DNA from: Clostridia bacterium
GTDB lineage: Bacteria > Bacillota > Clostridia > Oscillospirales > Acutalibacteraceae
NCBI GenBank assembly: GCA_900771085.1
Contig: CAAGMR010000013.1
Coordinates: forward strand, 1 to 37,610
Length of the DNA: 37,610 nucleotides
Direction: 5' to 3'
Below the pieces are notes generated by a model. It did not search any database. It was not told the origin of the DNA and was given only the letters and a program-made list of their open reading frames with translations. The position numbers and the translations under genes were made by a program. Numbering within the stretch: the first letter of the stretch is position 1; every line of letters starts with the position of its first letter. Below, one piece after another: positions 25,746 through 32,450 of the stretch.

Positions 25746-25890
25746 GGTGAGTCCAAAGATTTATTCAGTATAAACTCGGAACAAATCTATTCAGAAAAAG
25801 GTGAGTCCAAAGGTTTACTAAATTAATAACTCGGACCAGAATTCAATAGAAATAGGTGAGTCCTAAATACAGTTTATTAATAATTCGGAC
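25746..25890 (+). repeat. Three tandem RNA modules, 54-55 nt period
   Basis: GGTGAGTCC recurs at 25746, 25800 and 25855. Each copy is followed about 20 nt later by ACTCGGA or ATTCGGAC (25774, 25829, 25883). GAGT can pair with ACTC in copies 1 and 2 and with ATTC in copy 3 (a G-U replacing G-C), while the sequence between differs. This looks like repeated structure within an RNA, not a DNA repeat array. Partial relatives of the boxes occur at 25321 (GAGTCC) and 25646 (CGGAC). Confidence 0.7.
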
Positions 25891-25941
25891 AAACAAATTA
25901 TGAATTGGTAGGAATACTCCAATGTTCTAATTAAAAACAAA

Positions 25942-25978
25942 AAGCGGATGATGAAAATCATCCGCTTATCTTATTGTT
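25942..25978 (+). terminator. Terminator hairpin of the large non-coding RNA
   Basis: AAGCGGATGAT pairs perfectly with ATCATCCGCTT (11 bp) around a GAAA tetraloop, followed by a U-rich but interrupted tail (ATCTTATTGTT). Confidence 0.75.
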
Positions 25979-26055
25979 AGTCAGTACATATTTTTATGTC
26001 CATTTTGCGTAAATATGGCAAAATTGCTGTATTTTATTTTTCCTTTTATTATGCG

Positions 26056-26083
26056 TTGAAACTGATTTTAATAGTGTTATAAT
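26056..26083 (+). promoter_or_regulatory. Promoter of the pfl operon
   Basis: TTGAAA and TATAAT are 16 nt apart, and the -10 is extended (TGTTATAAT). The start would be near 26090, leaving a leader of about 83 nt. The gap 25979-26172 otherwise holds only A/T-rich sequence and a possible Rex site. Confidence 0.78.
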
Positions 26084-26096
26084 TATCCAGAAAAGA

Positions 26097-26114
26097 TTGT
26101 GTATTTTATGACAA
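26097..26114 (+). promoter_or_regulatory. Possible Rex-type (NADH-sensing) operator
   Basis: TTGT-N10-ACAA, 18 bp in all, resembles the outer parts of Rex operators (TTGTGAA-N4-TTCACAA) and lies just downstream of the predicted start, where binding would block pfl. The inner bases match poorly, so this is tentative. Confidence 0.35.
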
Positions 26115-26172
26115 AGTTATAAAAATGACAAAAAACCCAATTCAAATTATCAGACATGAAGAGGTGTTTATT

Positions 26173-28254
26173 ATGGAAATGGTAGTAAACAACAACGCAT
26201 GGGACGGCTTCAACGGCGGTAAGTGGACAGACACTATCGACGTCAGAGACTTCATCCAGTGCAACTACACAGTTTACGAGGGCGACAGCAGTTTCCTCGC
26301 AGCTCCAACAGACGCAACAAACAAACTCTGGGCAGAAGTTCAGGATCTCTTCCAGCAGGAAAGAGAAAATGGCGGTGTCCTTGATATGGATACATCTATT
26401 GTATCAACAATCACTTCTCATGATGCCGGTTATATTGACCAGGATCTTGAGCAGATTGTTGGTCTTCAGACAGACAAGCCTCTTAAGAGAGCTCTTCAGG
26501 TATTCGGTGGCATTCGTATGGCAATTGATGCCTGCGAAACAAACGGCTACCATGTTGATCCTGAAATCGTAAATATCTTTACAAACTACAGAAAAACACA
26601 TAACCAGGGTGTTTTTGACATCTATACACCAGAAATGAGAAAGTGCCGCCATGCCGGTATCATCACAGGTCTTCCTGATGCTTATGGCCGTGGCCGTATC
26701 ATCGGTGACTACAGACGTATCGCTCTTTACGGTATTGATAACCTTATCGCTCAGAAGGAAAGAGAAAAGGAATTCTCTCTCAAGAGAATGACTTCAAAGA
26801 ATATGCGCCTTCGCGAAGAGCTCACAGAGCAGATTCGCGCACTCAACGATATCAAAAAGCTTGGCACAATTTATGGCTGCGATATTTCACAGCCTGCTAA
26901 ATCTGCCAAGGAAGCTGTTCAGTGGACATACTTCGGTTACCTTGCTGCAGTAAAGCAGCAGAATGGTGCTGCAATGTCTTTCGGCAGAACTTCTACATTC
27001 CTTGACATTTACATTCAGAGAGACCTTGAGAATGGCGTTATTACTGAAGCACAGGCTCAGGAACTTATCGACCATCTTGTAATGAAGCTCAGAATGGTTA
27101 AGTTTGCAAGAACACCTGCATACAACCAGATCTTTGCCGGTGACCCAACATGGGTAACAGAATCAATCGGTGGTGTTGGTATTGATGGCAGACCTCTTGT
27201 AACAAAGAACTCATTCCGTTATCTTCATACTCTTGAAAACCTCGGTGCAGCTCCGGAACCAAACCTTACAGTTCTCTGGTCAACAAGACTTCCTGAAGGC
27301 TTCAAGAAGTACTGCGCAGGTATCTCAATTGAAACTTCTTCCATCCAGTACGAAAACGATGACCTCATGCGTGTAACTCACGGTGATGACTATGCAATCG
27401 CATGCTGTGTATCATCCATGAAGGTTGGTAAGGAAATGCAGTTCTTCGGAGCTCGTGCAAACCTTGCAAAGTGCCTTCTTTACGCTATCAACGGTGGTGT
27501 GGATGAAAGACTTGGCGAGCAGATTGGTCCTAAGTACAGAGCTGTTGAAGGCGACTACCTCGACTTCGACGACGTAATGGAAAAGTACGATGCTATGATG
27601 GAATGGCTCGCAGAAGTTTATGTTAATACTCTTAACTGCATCCATTACTCACATGACAAGTACAGCTATGAATCAGCTCAGATGGCTCTTCATGACAGAG
27701 ACGTTAAGCGCTGGTTCGCAACAGGTGTTGCAGGTCTTTCATGCGTAGCTGACTCACTTTCAGCAATCAAGTATGCAAAGGTTAAGTGCATCAGAGACGA
27801 GAACGGCGTAGTTGTTGATTACGAAGTAGAAGGCGACTTCCCTAAGTATGGTAACAACGATGACCGCGTAGACAAGATTGCTGTTGATGTAGTTAAACGT
27901 TTCATGTACAAGGTAAGAAAGCATCACACATATCGTGATTCAATTCCTACAACTTCTATCCTTACAATTACATCTAACGTTACTTATGGTAAGAAGACAG
28001 GTAACACTCCTGACGGCAGAAAGCAGGGCGTTCCTCTTGCTCCGGGTGCAAACCCAATGTCAGGCCGCGATACAAACGGTGCTGCAGCTTCTCTTGCATC
28101 TGTAGCAAAGCTTCCATTCAGACATGCTCAGGATGGTATTTCCAATACATTCACAATCATTCCAAACGCACTTGGTAAGGATGAGGTATTCATGGGTGAC
28201 CTTGATATCGAACTTGATCCGGGCTGCTGCGAAGGAATTCTCTCAGCTGAATAA
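26173..28254 (+). CDS. pflB: Pyruvate formate-lyase large part, lacking the glycyl-radical domain
   Basis: Pyruvate formate-lyase converts pyruvate and CoA to acetyl-CoA and formate in anaerobic mixed-acid fermentation. This 693-residue chain has the PFL body, including FGRTSTFLDIYIQRDLENG and the adjacent active-site cysteines C411-C412 in IACCVSSMKVGKEMQFFG, and reaches TFTIIPNALGKDE. There a normal PFL continues into about 80 residues ending with RVSGYAV; here it ends after an unrelated tail (VFMGDLDIELDPGCCEGI and a few more residues). The missing domain is the next gene. I chose ATG 26173 because of GAAGAGGTG 6 nt upstream; the frame is open from 26125. Alone it should be inactive, so it must pair with the downstream protein. 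Confidence 0.93.
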   Translation: MEMVVNNNAWDGFNGGKWTDTIDVRDFIQCNYTVYEGDSSFLAAPTDATNKLWAEVQDLFQQERENGGVLDMDTSIVSTITSHDAGYIDQDLEQIVGLQTDKPLKRALQVFGGIRMAIDACETNGYHVDPEIVNIFTNYRKTHNQGVFDIYTPEMRKCRHAGIITGLPDAYGRGRIIGDYRRIALYGIDNLIAQKEREKEFSLKRMTSKNMRLREELTEQIRALNDIKKLGTIYGCDISQPAKSAKEAVQWTYFGYLAAVKQQNGAAMSFGRTSTFLDIYIQRDLENGVITEAQAQELIDHLVMKLRMVKFARTPAYNQIFAGDPTWVTESIGGVGIDGRPLVTKNSFRYLHTLENLGAAPEPNLTVLWSTRLPEGFKKYCAGISIETSSIQYENDDLMRVTHGDDYAIACCVSSMKVGKEMQFFGARANLAKCLLYAINGGVDERLGEQIGPKYRAVEGDYLDFDDVMEKYDAMMEWLAEVYVNTLNCIHYSHDKYSYESAQMALHDRDVKRWFATGVAGLSCVADSLSAIKYAKVKCIRDENGVVVDYEVEGDFPKYGNNDDRVDKIAVDVVKRFMYKVRKHHTYRDSIPTTSILTITSNVTYGKKTGNTPDGRKQGVPLAPGANPMSGRDTNGAAASLASVAKLPFRHAQDGISNTFTIIPNALGKDEVFMGDLDIELDPGCCEGILSAE

Positions 28255-28292
28255 TTGGCTTCTGAATATTAATAAAGAAAGGTAGATTTACT

Positions 28293-28532
28293 ATGGCAAA
28301 CGCACAGCAGGTAGAAAACCTTGTTAACTTACTCGATGGCTACGTAGAAAAAGGCGGTCACCATCTTAACGTAAATGTTCTCAACAGAGACACTCTTTTA
28401 GATGCACAGGCTCATCCTGAAAAGTATCCTTCACTTACAATTCGTGTATCCGGATACGCTGTAAACTTCATCAAGCTTACAAAAGAGCAGCAGGATGACG
28501 TTATCTCCCGTACATTCCACGCAGGTCTGTGA
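28293..28532 (+). CDS. Stand-alone glycyl-radical domain of split pyruvate formate-lyase
   Basis: This 79-residue protein corresponds to the C-terminal end of PFL. It contains HHLNVNVLNRDTLLDAQAHP and the radical motif RVSGYAVNF, with Gly54 as the radical residue, then TKEQQDDVISRTFH. E. coli GrcA/YfiD is a larger spare domain used when PFL is damaged by oxygen; here the main subunit has no such domain, so this would be an obligatory subunit. It has its own AAAGG ribosome site and ATG, 38 nt after the pflB stop, and its stop overlaps pflA. This arrangement is a clean gene split and not a frameshift. It could be annotated grcA, though its role differs. Confidence 0.92.
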   Translation: MANAQQVENLVNLLDGYVEKGGHHLNVNVLNRDTLLDAQAHPEKYPSLTIRVSGYAVNFIKLTKEQQDDVISRTFHAGL

Positions 28533-29293
28533 GCAATAACTTAAAAGGTTACATACATTCAACCGAATCCTTTGGTACCGTTGACGGACCGGGGATTCGG
28601 TTTGTGGTTTTTTTCAGCGGCTGTCCAATGCGCTGCAAGTACTGTCATAACCCCGATACCTGGGAGATGAAGGGAGGCAGTTTACTTAGCGTAGAAGATA
28701 TCATGGAAAGATACGACGGTGTCAAAACCCTGATAAGAAATGGCGGAATCACGGCAACCGGCGGAGAACCACTCATGCAGATTGATTTCCTGACAGAGCT
28801 TTTTGAAACTGCCAAATCAAGAGGAATCAATACATGTCTTGATACTTCAGGTATTGCTTTCAATAGAAATAATCCTTCACTTATGCTAAAATATGACAGG
28901 CTTATGAAGTCGACAGATCTGGTTATGCTTGACATAAAGCATATAGACAACGAAGAGCATATAAAGCTCTGCGCTCAGTCTAATGAAAACATCCTTGATT
29001 TTTTGAAGTATCTTAATGAAAAGAATATTACGGTATGGATCCGTCATGTTGTTGTTCCAACCATCACACTTGATGAAAAATGGCTTTATCAACTGGGATT
29101 ACATATTGGACAGTATCGTAATATCAAAGCGTTAGACGTCCTTCCTTACCACGACATGGGCAAGGCAAAGTACGAAAAGCTGGGACTGGATTATCCGCTC
29201 CCTGACATTGAACCGGCTACAAAGGATCAGGCTATCTTTGCCAGAGACATCATTCTTAAGGGAATGAAGGAAACCAGGTCTAGAATGAAATAA
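28529..29293 (+). CDS. pflA: Pyruvate formate-lyase activating enzyme (radical SAM)
   Basis: PflA uses S-adenosylmethionine and a [4Fe-4S] cluster to make the glycyl radical on PFL. The 254-residue product has the cluster motif C32-x3-C36-x2-C39 (SGCPMRCKYCHNPDTW), the preceding STESFGTVDGPGIRFVVF typical of the family, ITATGGEPLMQ for SAM binding, and LDIKHID. The start is GTG 28529, overlapping the stop of the small radical-domain gene, so enzyme and target are translated together. Its target here would be Gly54 of that small protein. Confidence 0.95.
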   Translation: MSNNLKGYIHSTESFGTVDGPGIRFVVFFSGCPMRCKYCHNPDTWEMKGGSLLSVEDIMERYDGVKTLIRNGGITATGGEPLMQIDFLTELFETAKSRGINTCLDTSGIAFNRNNPSLMLKYDRLMKSTDLVMLDIKHIDNEEHIKLCAQSNENILDFLKYLNEKNITVWIRHVVVPTITLDEKWLYQLGLHIGQYRNIKALDVLPYHDMGKAKYEKLGLDYPLPDIEPATKDQAIFARDIILKGMKETRSRMK

Positions 29294-29309
29294 AAGAGGT
29301 TTAACGCAA

Positions 29310-30239
29310 ATGTCATTTGTACGACAGACAATTTTCCCAATACTGGCAGCATTTTTGTGGGGCACTACTTTTGTTGCACAAAGTGTGGGTGCAGAGCACC
29401 TAGGCTGCTTTGGTTACAATATGGCCCGCAGCTTTGTTGCCGTTATTTTCCTTGGCATGGTTATCTTCGGAATGACCATGTGGAAGAAGAGCAAAGGTAA
29501 AAGTCTGCCTCATATGCAATATGCATCATCTCAAAAAGAATATAACAAAGTCCTGCTGACCTCAGGTTTTATTTGCGGCACCTGCCTTACTGTTGCCGCA
29601 AACCTGCAGCAGGCAGGTATAGCGGCATCAACCGCAGGAAAGGCGAGTTTTATTACAGCTCTTTATGTTGTACTGGTACCTATCTTTGGAATAGTATTGA
29701 AGAAGAAGGCTCCGGGTAACGTCTGGCTTGCAGTGGTTATTGCCGCTATTGGTTTATACTTTATCTGTATTAAACCGGGCGAATTCTCAATAGAATTTGG
29801 CGATTTTCTTCTTTTGCTTTGCGCAATCTCATATGCCGTTCAGATTCTTGTAATTGACCATTATTCAAACAAGGTTGACGGCATTCAGCTTTCATGTACG
29901 CAATTCTTTTTCGTTGCAGTTGAGTCTCTGATAATATCTCTGATATTTGAAAACAATGCCATTAATGACTACATTGTGGCTCTTTATCCGATTCTTTATG
30001 CAGGTATTCTTTCAAGTGGAATTGCTTACACGCTTCAGATTCTTTCTCAGAAAGGATCCAATCCAACCGTAGTAACAGTACTCATGAGCCTTGAGTCAGT
30101 TTTCGGCGTAGTATCATCAGCCATCGTTCTCCACGAAAGAATGATTACAAGAGAATATCTCGGCTGTATGCTTATGTTTGTGGCTGTACTCCTGGCACAG
30201 ATTCCGGTAGCGTCACTGATTAATAAGAAAAAAGCGTAA
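29310..30239 (+). CDS. EamA/DMT family transporter
   Basis: This 309-residue integral membrane protein has ten hydrophobic segments arranged as two five-helix EamA repeats (for example FPILAAFLWGTTFVAQSVG at the start of repeat 1 and GILSSGIAYTLQILSQKGSN in repeat 2), the common drug/metabolite transporter design. AAGAGG precedes the ATG, 16 nt after pflA. The substrate cannot be told from sequence. Co-transcription with pfl genes raises the possibility of exporting an amino acid or fermentation-related compound, but this is inference. Confidence 0.88.
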   Translation: MSFVRQTIFPILAAFLWGTTFVAQSVGAEHLGCFGYNMARSFVAVIFLGMVIFGMTMWKKSKGKSLPHMQYASSQKEYNKVLLTSGFICGTCLTVAANLQQAGIAASTAGKASFITALYVVLVPIFGIVLKKKAPGNVWLAVVIAAIGLYFICIKPGEFSIEFGDFLLLLCAISYAVQILVIDHYSNKVDGIQLSCTQFFFVAVESLIISLIFENNAINDYIVALYPILYAGILSSGIAYTLQILSQKGSNPTVVTVLMSLESVFGVVSSAIVLHERMITREYLGCMLMFVAVLLAQIPVASLINKKKA

Positions 30240-30250
30240 GAGGTGCTTTT

Positions 30251-31012
30251 ATGGGCGTAATAGGAGAAGGTTTATACACAAACTTCCGAGACCTTGGAGG
30301 TCTTAACTGTCCGGATGGGAAAAAGATAAAATCAGGAAAGATTTATCGCTGCTCAAAGCTCTACGCAGAGACTGAAGAGCAGAAGGCCTTCATAGAAGGC
30401 CTCAATCTTGATGCCATTGTGGATTTCCGTGATATGGAAGAGATAAGCCAGAAACCGGATTATGTTCCGGTGGGCGTAGAATATATTCCTCTCAGTGTAT
30501 ATGAGGGTCATAAACTCAAATACATACCTGTAACTCTACAGGCAAAGGCACGCGTTTGTATGCTTCGCGGAAAACGCGTCCCAAGACTAAAAGAGGAAAA
30601 ACAGTTCTCATACAGACTTATGCCGTGGGCGAGAGCGTATGACAATATATTCAGCCTTATGGATGAGGGTAAAACCTTTGCTTTTCATTGCACTGAAGGC
30701 AAGGACCGCACAGGATTTGCGGCCATGCTTATTGAATACTCTCTGGGAAGAACGACAGAGGAAGTATATGAAGAATATCTTTTCTCCAATATCTGCCGTC
30801 CGAACAAAGACAGAAGCATTATGAAGTATATTGGCTGTTCGGATGAACTCATTGCAGATATCGGTTATTCCGAAAGCTGCCACGAGGAACTATTCAACAT
30901 ATATATGGATACTATTTTCGAGCGCTATGGCAGCATAGATGAATATCTTACAGTGTGGTTCGGAGTTACTCCTGAAAGACGGGAAAAGTGGAAAGAACTG
31001 TACTGCGAATAG
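30251..31012 (+). CDS. Tyrosine/lipid phosphatase-like protein
   Basis: This 253-residue protein belongs to the protein-tyrosine phosphatase-like group typified by mycobacterial MptpB. It has NFRDLGG at 11-17, IYRCSKL, IVDFRDMEE and the phosphate loop HC147TEGKDR153TG, in which Cys is the nucleophile and the K-D pair is typical of the lipid/tyrosine dual-specificity branch. No signal peptide is present, so it is cytoplasmic. AGGTGC precedes the ATG, 11 nt after the transporter, placing it last in the pfl operon. The substrate (phosphotyrosine, phosphoinositide or other) is unknown. Confidence 0.87.
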   Translation: MGVIGEGLYTNFRDLGGLNCPDGKKIKSGKIYRCSKLYAETEEQKAFIEGLNLDAIVDFRDMEEISQKPDYVPVGVEYIPLSVYEGHKLKYIPVTLQAKARVCMLRGKRVPRLKEEKQFSYRLMPWARAYDNIFSLMDEGKTFAFHCTEGKDRTGFAAMLIEYSLGRTTEEVYEEYLFSNICRPNKDRSIMKYIGCSDELIADIGYSESCHEELFNIYMDTIFERYGSIDEYLTVWFGVTPERREKWKELYCE

Positions 31013-31022
31013 TTCTGAAATA

Positions 31023-31051
31023 TTGAATCTGATTCTTTAGCGATGTATAAT
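31023..31051 (+). promoter_or_regulatory. Promoter of the M28 peptidase gene
   Basis: TTGAAT and TATAAT are 17 nt apart, and transcription should start near 31058. Confidence 0.75.
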
Positions 31052-31068
31052 ATTTTTTGTTAAATTAA

Positions 31069-31085
31069 GAGCTGTGACACAGCTC
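31069..31085 (+). promoter_or_regulatory. Palindrome in the M28 gene leader
   Basis: GAGCTGTGACACAGCTC is a perfect 17-bp palindrome about 11 nt after the predicted start and before the ribosome site. It could be a repressor operator or a protective 5' hairpin. No T run follows, so it is not a terminator. Confidence 0.45.
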
Positions 31086-31112
31086 AAAAATAGGAGAAAG
31101 GGGTTTCTAATT

Positions 31113-32378
31113 ATGAAATTAGACGCACTTATCAACGCACAGGACCATGCCGCTCAGTTTATGATTGACGACATTACAAAAGTGTGCACAACAATGCCTA
31201 AGAGAAATCCGGGCTCTGAAGGCGAAAAGCAGGCTTGCGAATACTTTGAAAAGCTCTGCCTTGAAGAATATGGTTGTGATGAAGCTCATGTAGAAAGCTT
31301 TGAAGAGCATCCATGGTCATTCTTTGGCTGGATGTGGATTACTTTCACAATGACCATTATCGCTGCTATTCTCGTTATCATCCAGAAGCCTGTTCTTGCA
31401 GTAATCGCTATTATTCTTACTGTTCTTGGCTGGGCTCTTTGTATCACTCAGTTCGGTCTCTACTGGAAGGTAGTTGACTTTATCTTCCCTAAGGAAACAG
31501 GCCACTCAATGTGGGCTGTAAAGAAGCCTAAGGGAGAGGTTAAGCAGAGAGTTCTCTTCAACGGTCACGTTGATGCAGTTTGGGAATGGCCTGCAAACTA
31601 TCTTGGCGGTGGCGTTCTCTTTGAAGGCCTTATCGTAGTTGCAGCAATCGGTACACTTTACTATCTTGCTCTTGCAATTATGATTCTTGCAGGTGTTTCT
31701 GCAGCTCTCATCCACACTATGGCTCTCTGGGGTATTCTCTTCCTTCCATTTGAGATTTACATGTTCTTTATGTGGTCATGGTGGGGAGACCCAACAGGTA
31801 AAACAAAGCCAAGCCACATCGTTGACGGCGCAAATGACAACCTTTCAGGCTGCTATATCGGTCTCGCTATCCTTAAGGAACTTAAGGAGCAGGGCATTGA
31901 TCTTGAGCACACTGAAGTAGGTGTTATGCTTGCAGGTTCTGAAGAAGCAGGTCTTCGCGGTTCTCTTGCGTGGGCTGAAAAACATCAGCATGACTTTGAC
32001 GATGTACCTACATACATTTACTCATATGACACCATCTTCGACCCTAAGTACCTTATGGCTAACTACAGAGACCTCAATGGTACAACCAAGACTGACAAGG
32101 GTCTTAACGACCTCTTTATGCAGTCTGCTGAAGAACTTGGTATCCACTGCATTCACGGCTGGGTTCCACCACTCGGTGGCGCAACAGATACAGCAGCTTT
32201 CACTAAATACGGTTTCCGTTGTGGCGGTGTAACAGGTCTTAACCACAACCTCCAGAATTACTATCATACACGCCGTGATACTTATGACAATATGAACAAG
32301 CAGGGCCTTGGCGAGTGCTACGCAGTTTCTGTTAAGTGCCTTGAACATATTGAAAATCAGGATTGGGAAGGCAAATAA
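31113..32378 (+). CDS. Membrane-anchored M28 family zinc peptidase
   Basis: M28 peptidases are two-zinc amino- or carboxypeptidases. All metal and catalytic residues are present: H152 and D154 (FNGHVDAVWE), D242 (DGANDNLSG), E277-E278 (GSEEAGLRG), D306 (SYDTI) and H385 (NYYHTRRDT). Unusually, the 421-residue chain carries hydrophobic helices at about 73-113 and again at about 168-223, the second set between the HxD motif and the bridging Asp. A soluble enzyme has neither. ATG 31113 is chosen because GGAGAAAGGGG is upstream; the frame is open from 31074. The gene stands alone with its own promoter and terminator. The substrate and side of the membrane are not clear. Confidence 0.88.
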   Translation: MKLDALINAQDHAAQFMIDDITKVCTTMPKRNPGSEGEKQACEYFEKLCLEEYGCDEAHVESFEEHPWSFFGWMWITFTMTIIAAILVIIQKPVLAVIAIILTVLGWALCITQFGLYWKVVDFIFPKETGHSMWAVKKPKGEVKQRVLFNGHVDAVWEWPANYLGGGVLFEGLIVVAAIGTLYYLALAIMILAGVSAALIHTMALWGILFLPFEIYMFFMWSWWGDPTGKTKPSHIVDGANDNLSGCYIGLAILKELKEQGIDLEHTEVGVMLAGSEEAGLRGSLAWAEKHQHDFDDVPTYIYSYDTIFDPKYLMANYRDLNGTTKTDKGLNDLFMQSAEELGIHCIHGWVPPLGGATDTAAFTKYGFRCGGVTGLNHNLQNYYHTRRDTYDNMNKQGLGECYAVSVKCLEHIENQDWEGK

Positions 32379-32398
32379 TTCAAAAACAGTAAACAAAA

Positions 32399-32429
32399 AT
32401 CCCTCGACATTTCGTCGAGGGATTTTTTT
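32399..32429. terminator. Terminator between M28 peptidase and class II aldolase genes
   Basis: ATCCCTCGAC and GTCGAGGGAT form a 10-bp stem around ATTTC, with an A run before and six or more T residues after. It lies between convergent genes and may serve both. Confidence 0.92.
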
Positions 32430-32450
32430 ATTATAAATAAAAAACACACA

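Larger units (their letters stand above)
25262..25978 (+). ncRNA. Predicted large structured non-coding RNA (about 710 nt), family not recognised
   Basis: The stretch has no credible gene on either strand but has transcript-like boundaries: a strong promoter before it and a GAAA-capped terminator-like hairpin after it. It is rich in A with scattered short helices, such as TATTAAATT/AATTTAATA (25392-25400 with 25412-25420), GCTTTC/GAAAGC (25458-25474), AAAAGGTT/AACTTTTT (25476-25498) and GCCTT-AGGT/ACCT-AAGGC (25675-25702). The 3' half has three modules spaced 54-55 nt. Size, A-rich loops and lone intergenic position recall ornate large RNAs such as ROOL or GOLLD, but I cannot assign a family. 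It is not RNase P, tmRNA, 6S or SRP RNA. Confidence 0.7.

Noticed and set aside
25746..25890. Possible CRISPR array in the 54-55 nt repeats
   Set aside because: Only boxes of 7-9 nt recur, only three copies exist, the boxes form helices within each unit, and no cas gene is nearby.
28252..28295. Frameshift or sequencing error as the cause of the split pfl
   Set aside because: The large frame ends in extra unique coding sequence, and the small gene has its own ribosome site and ATG 38 nt later; a single indel would not create this layout.
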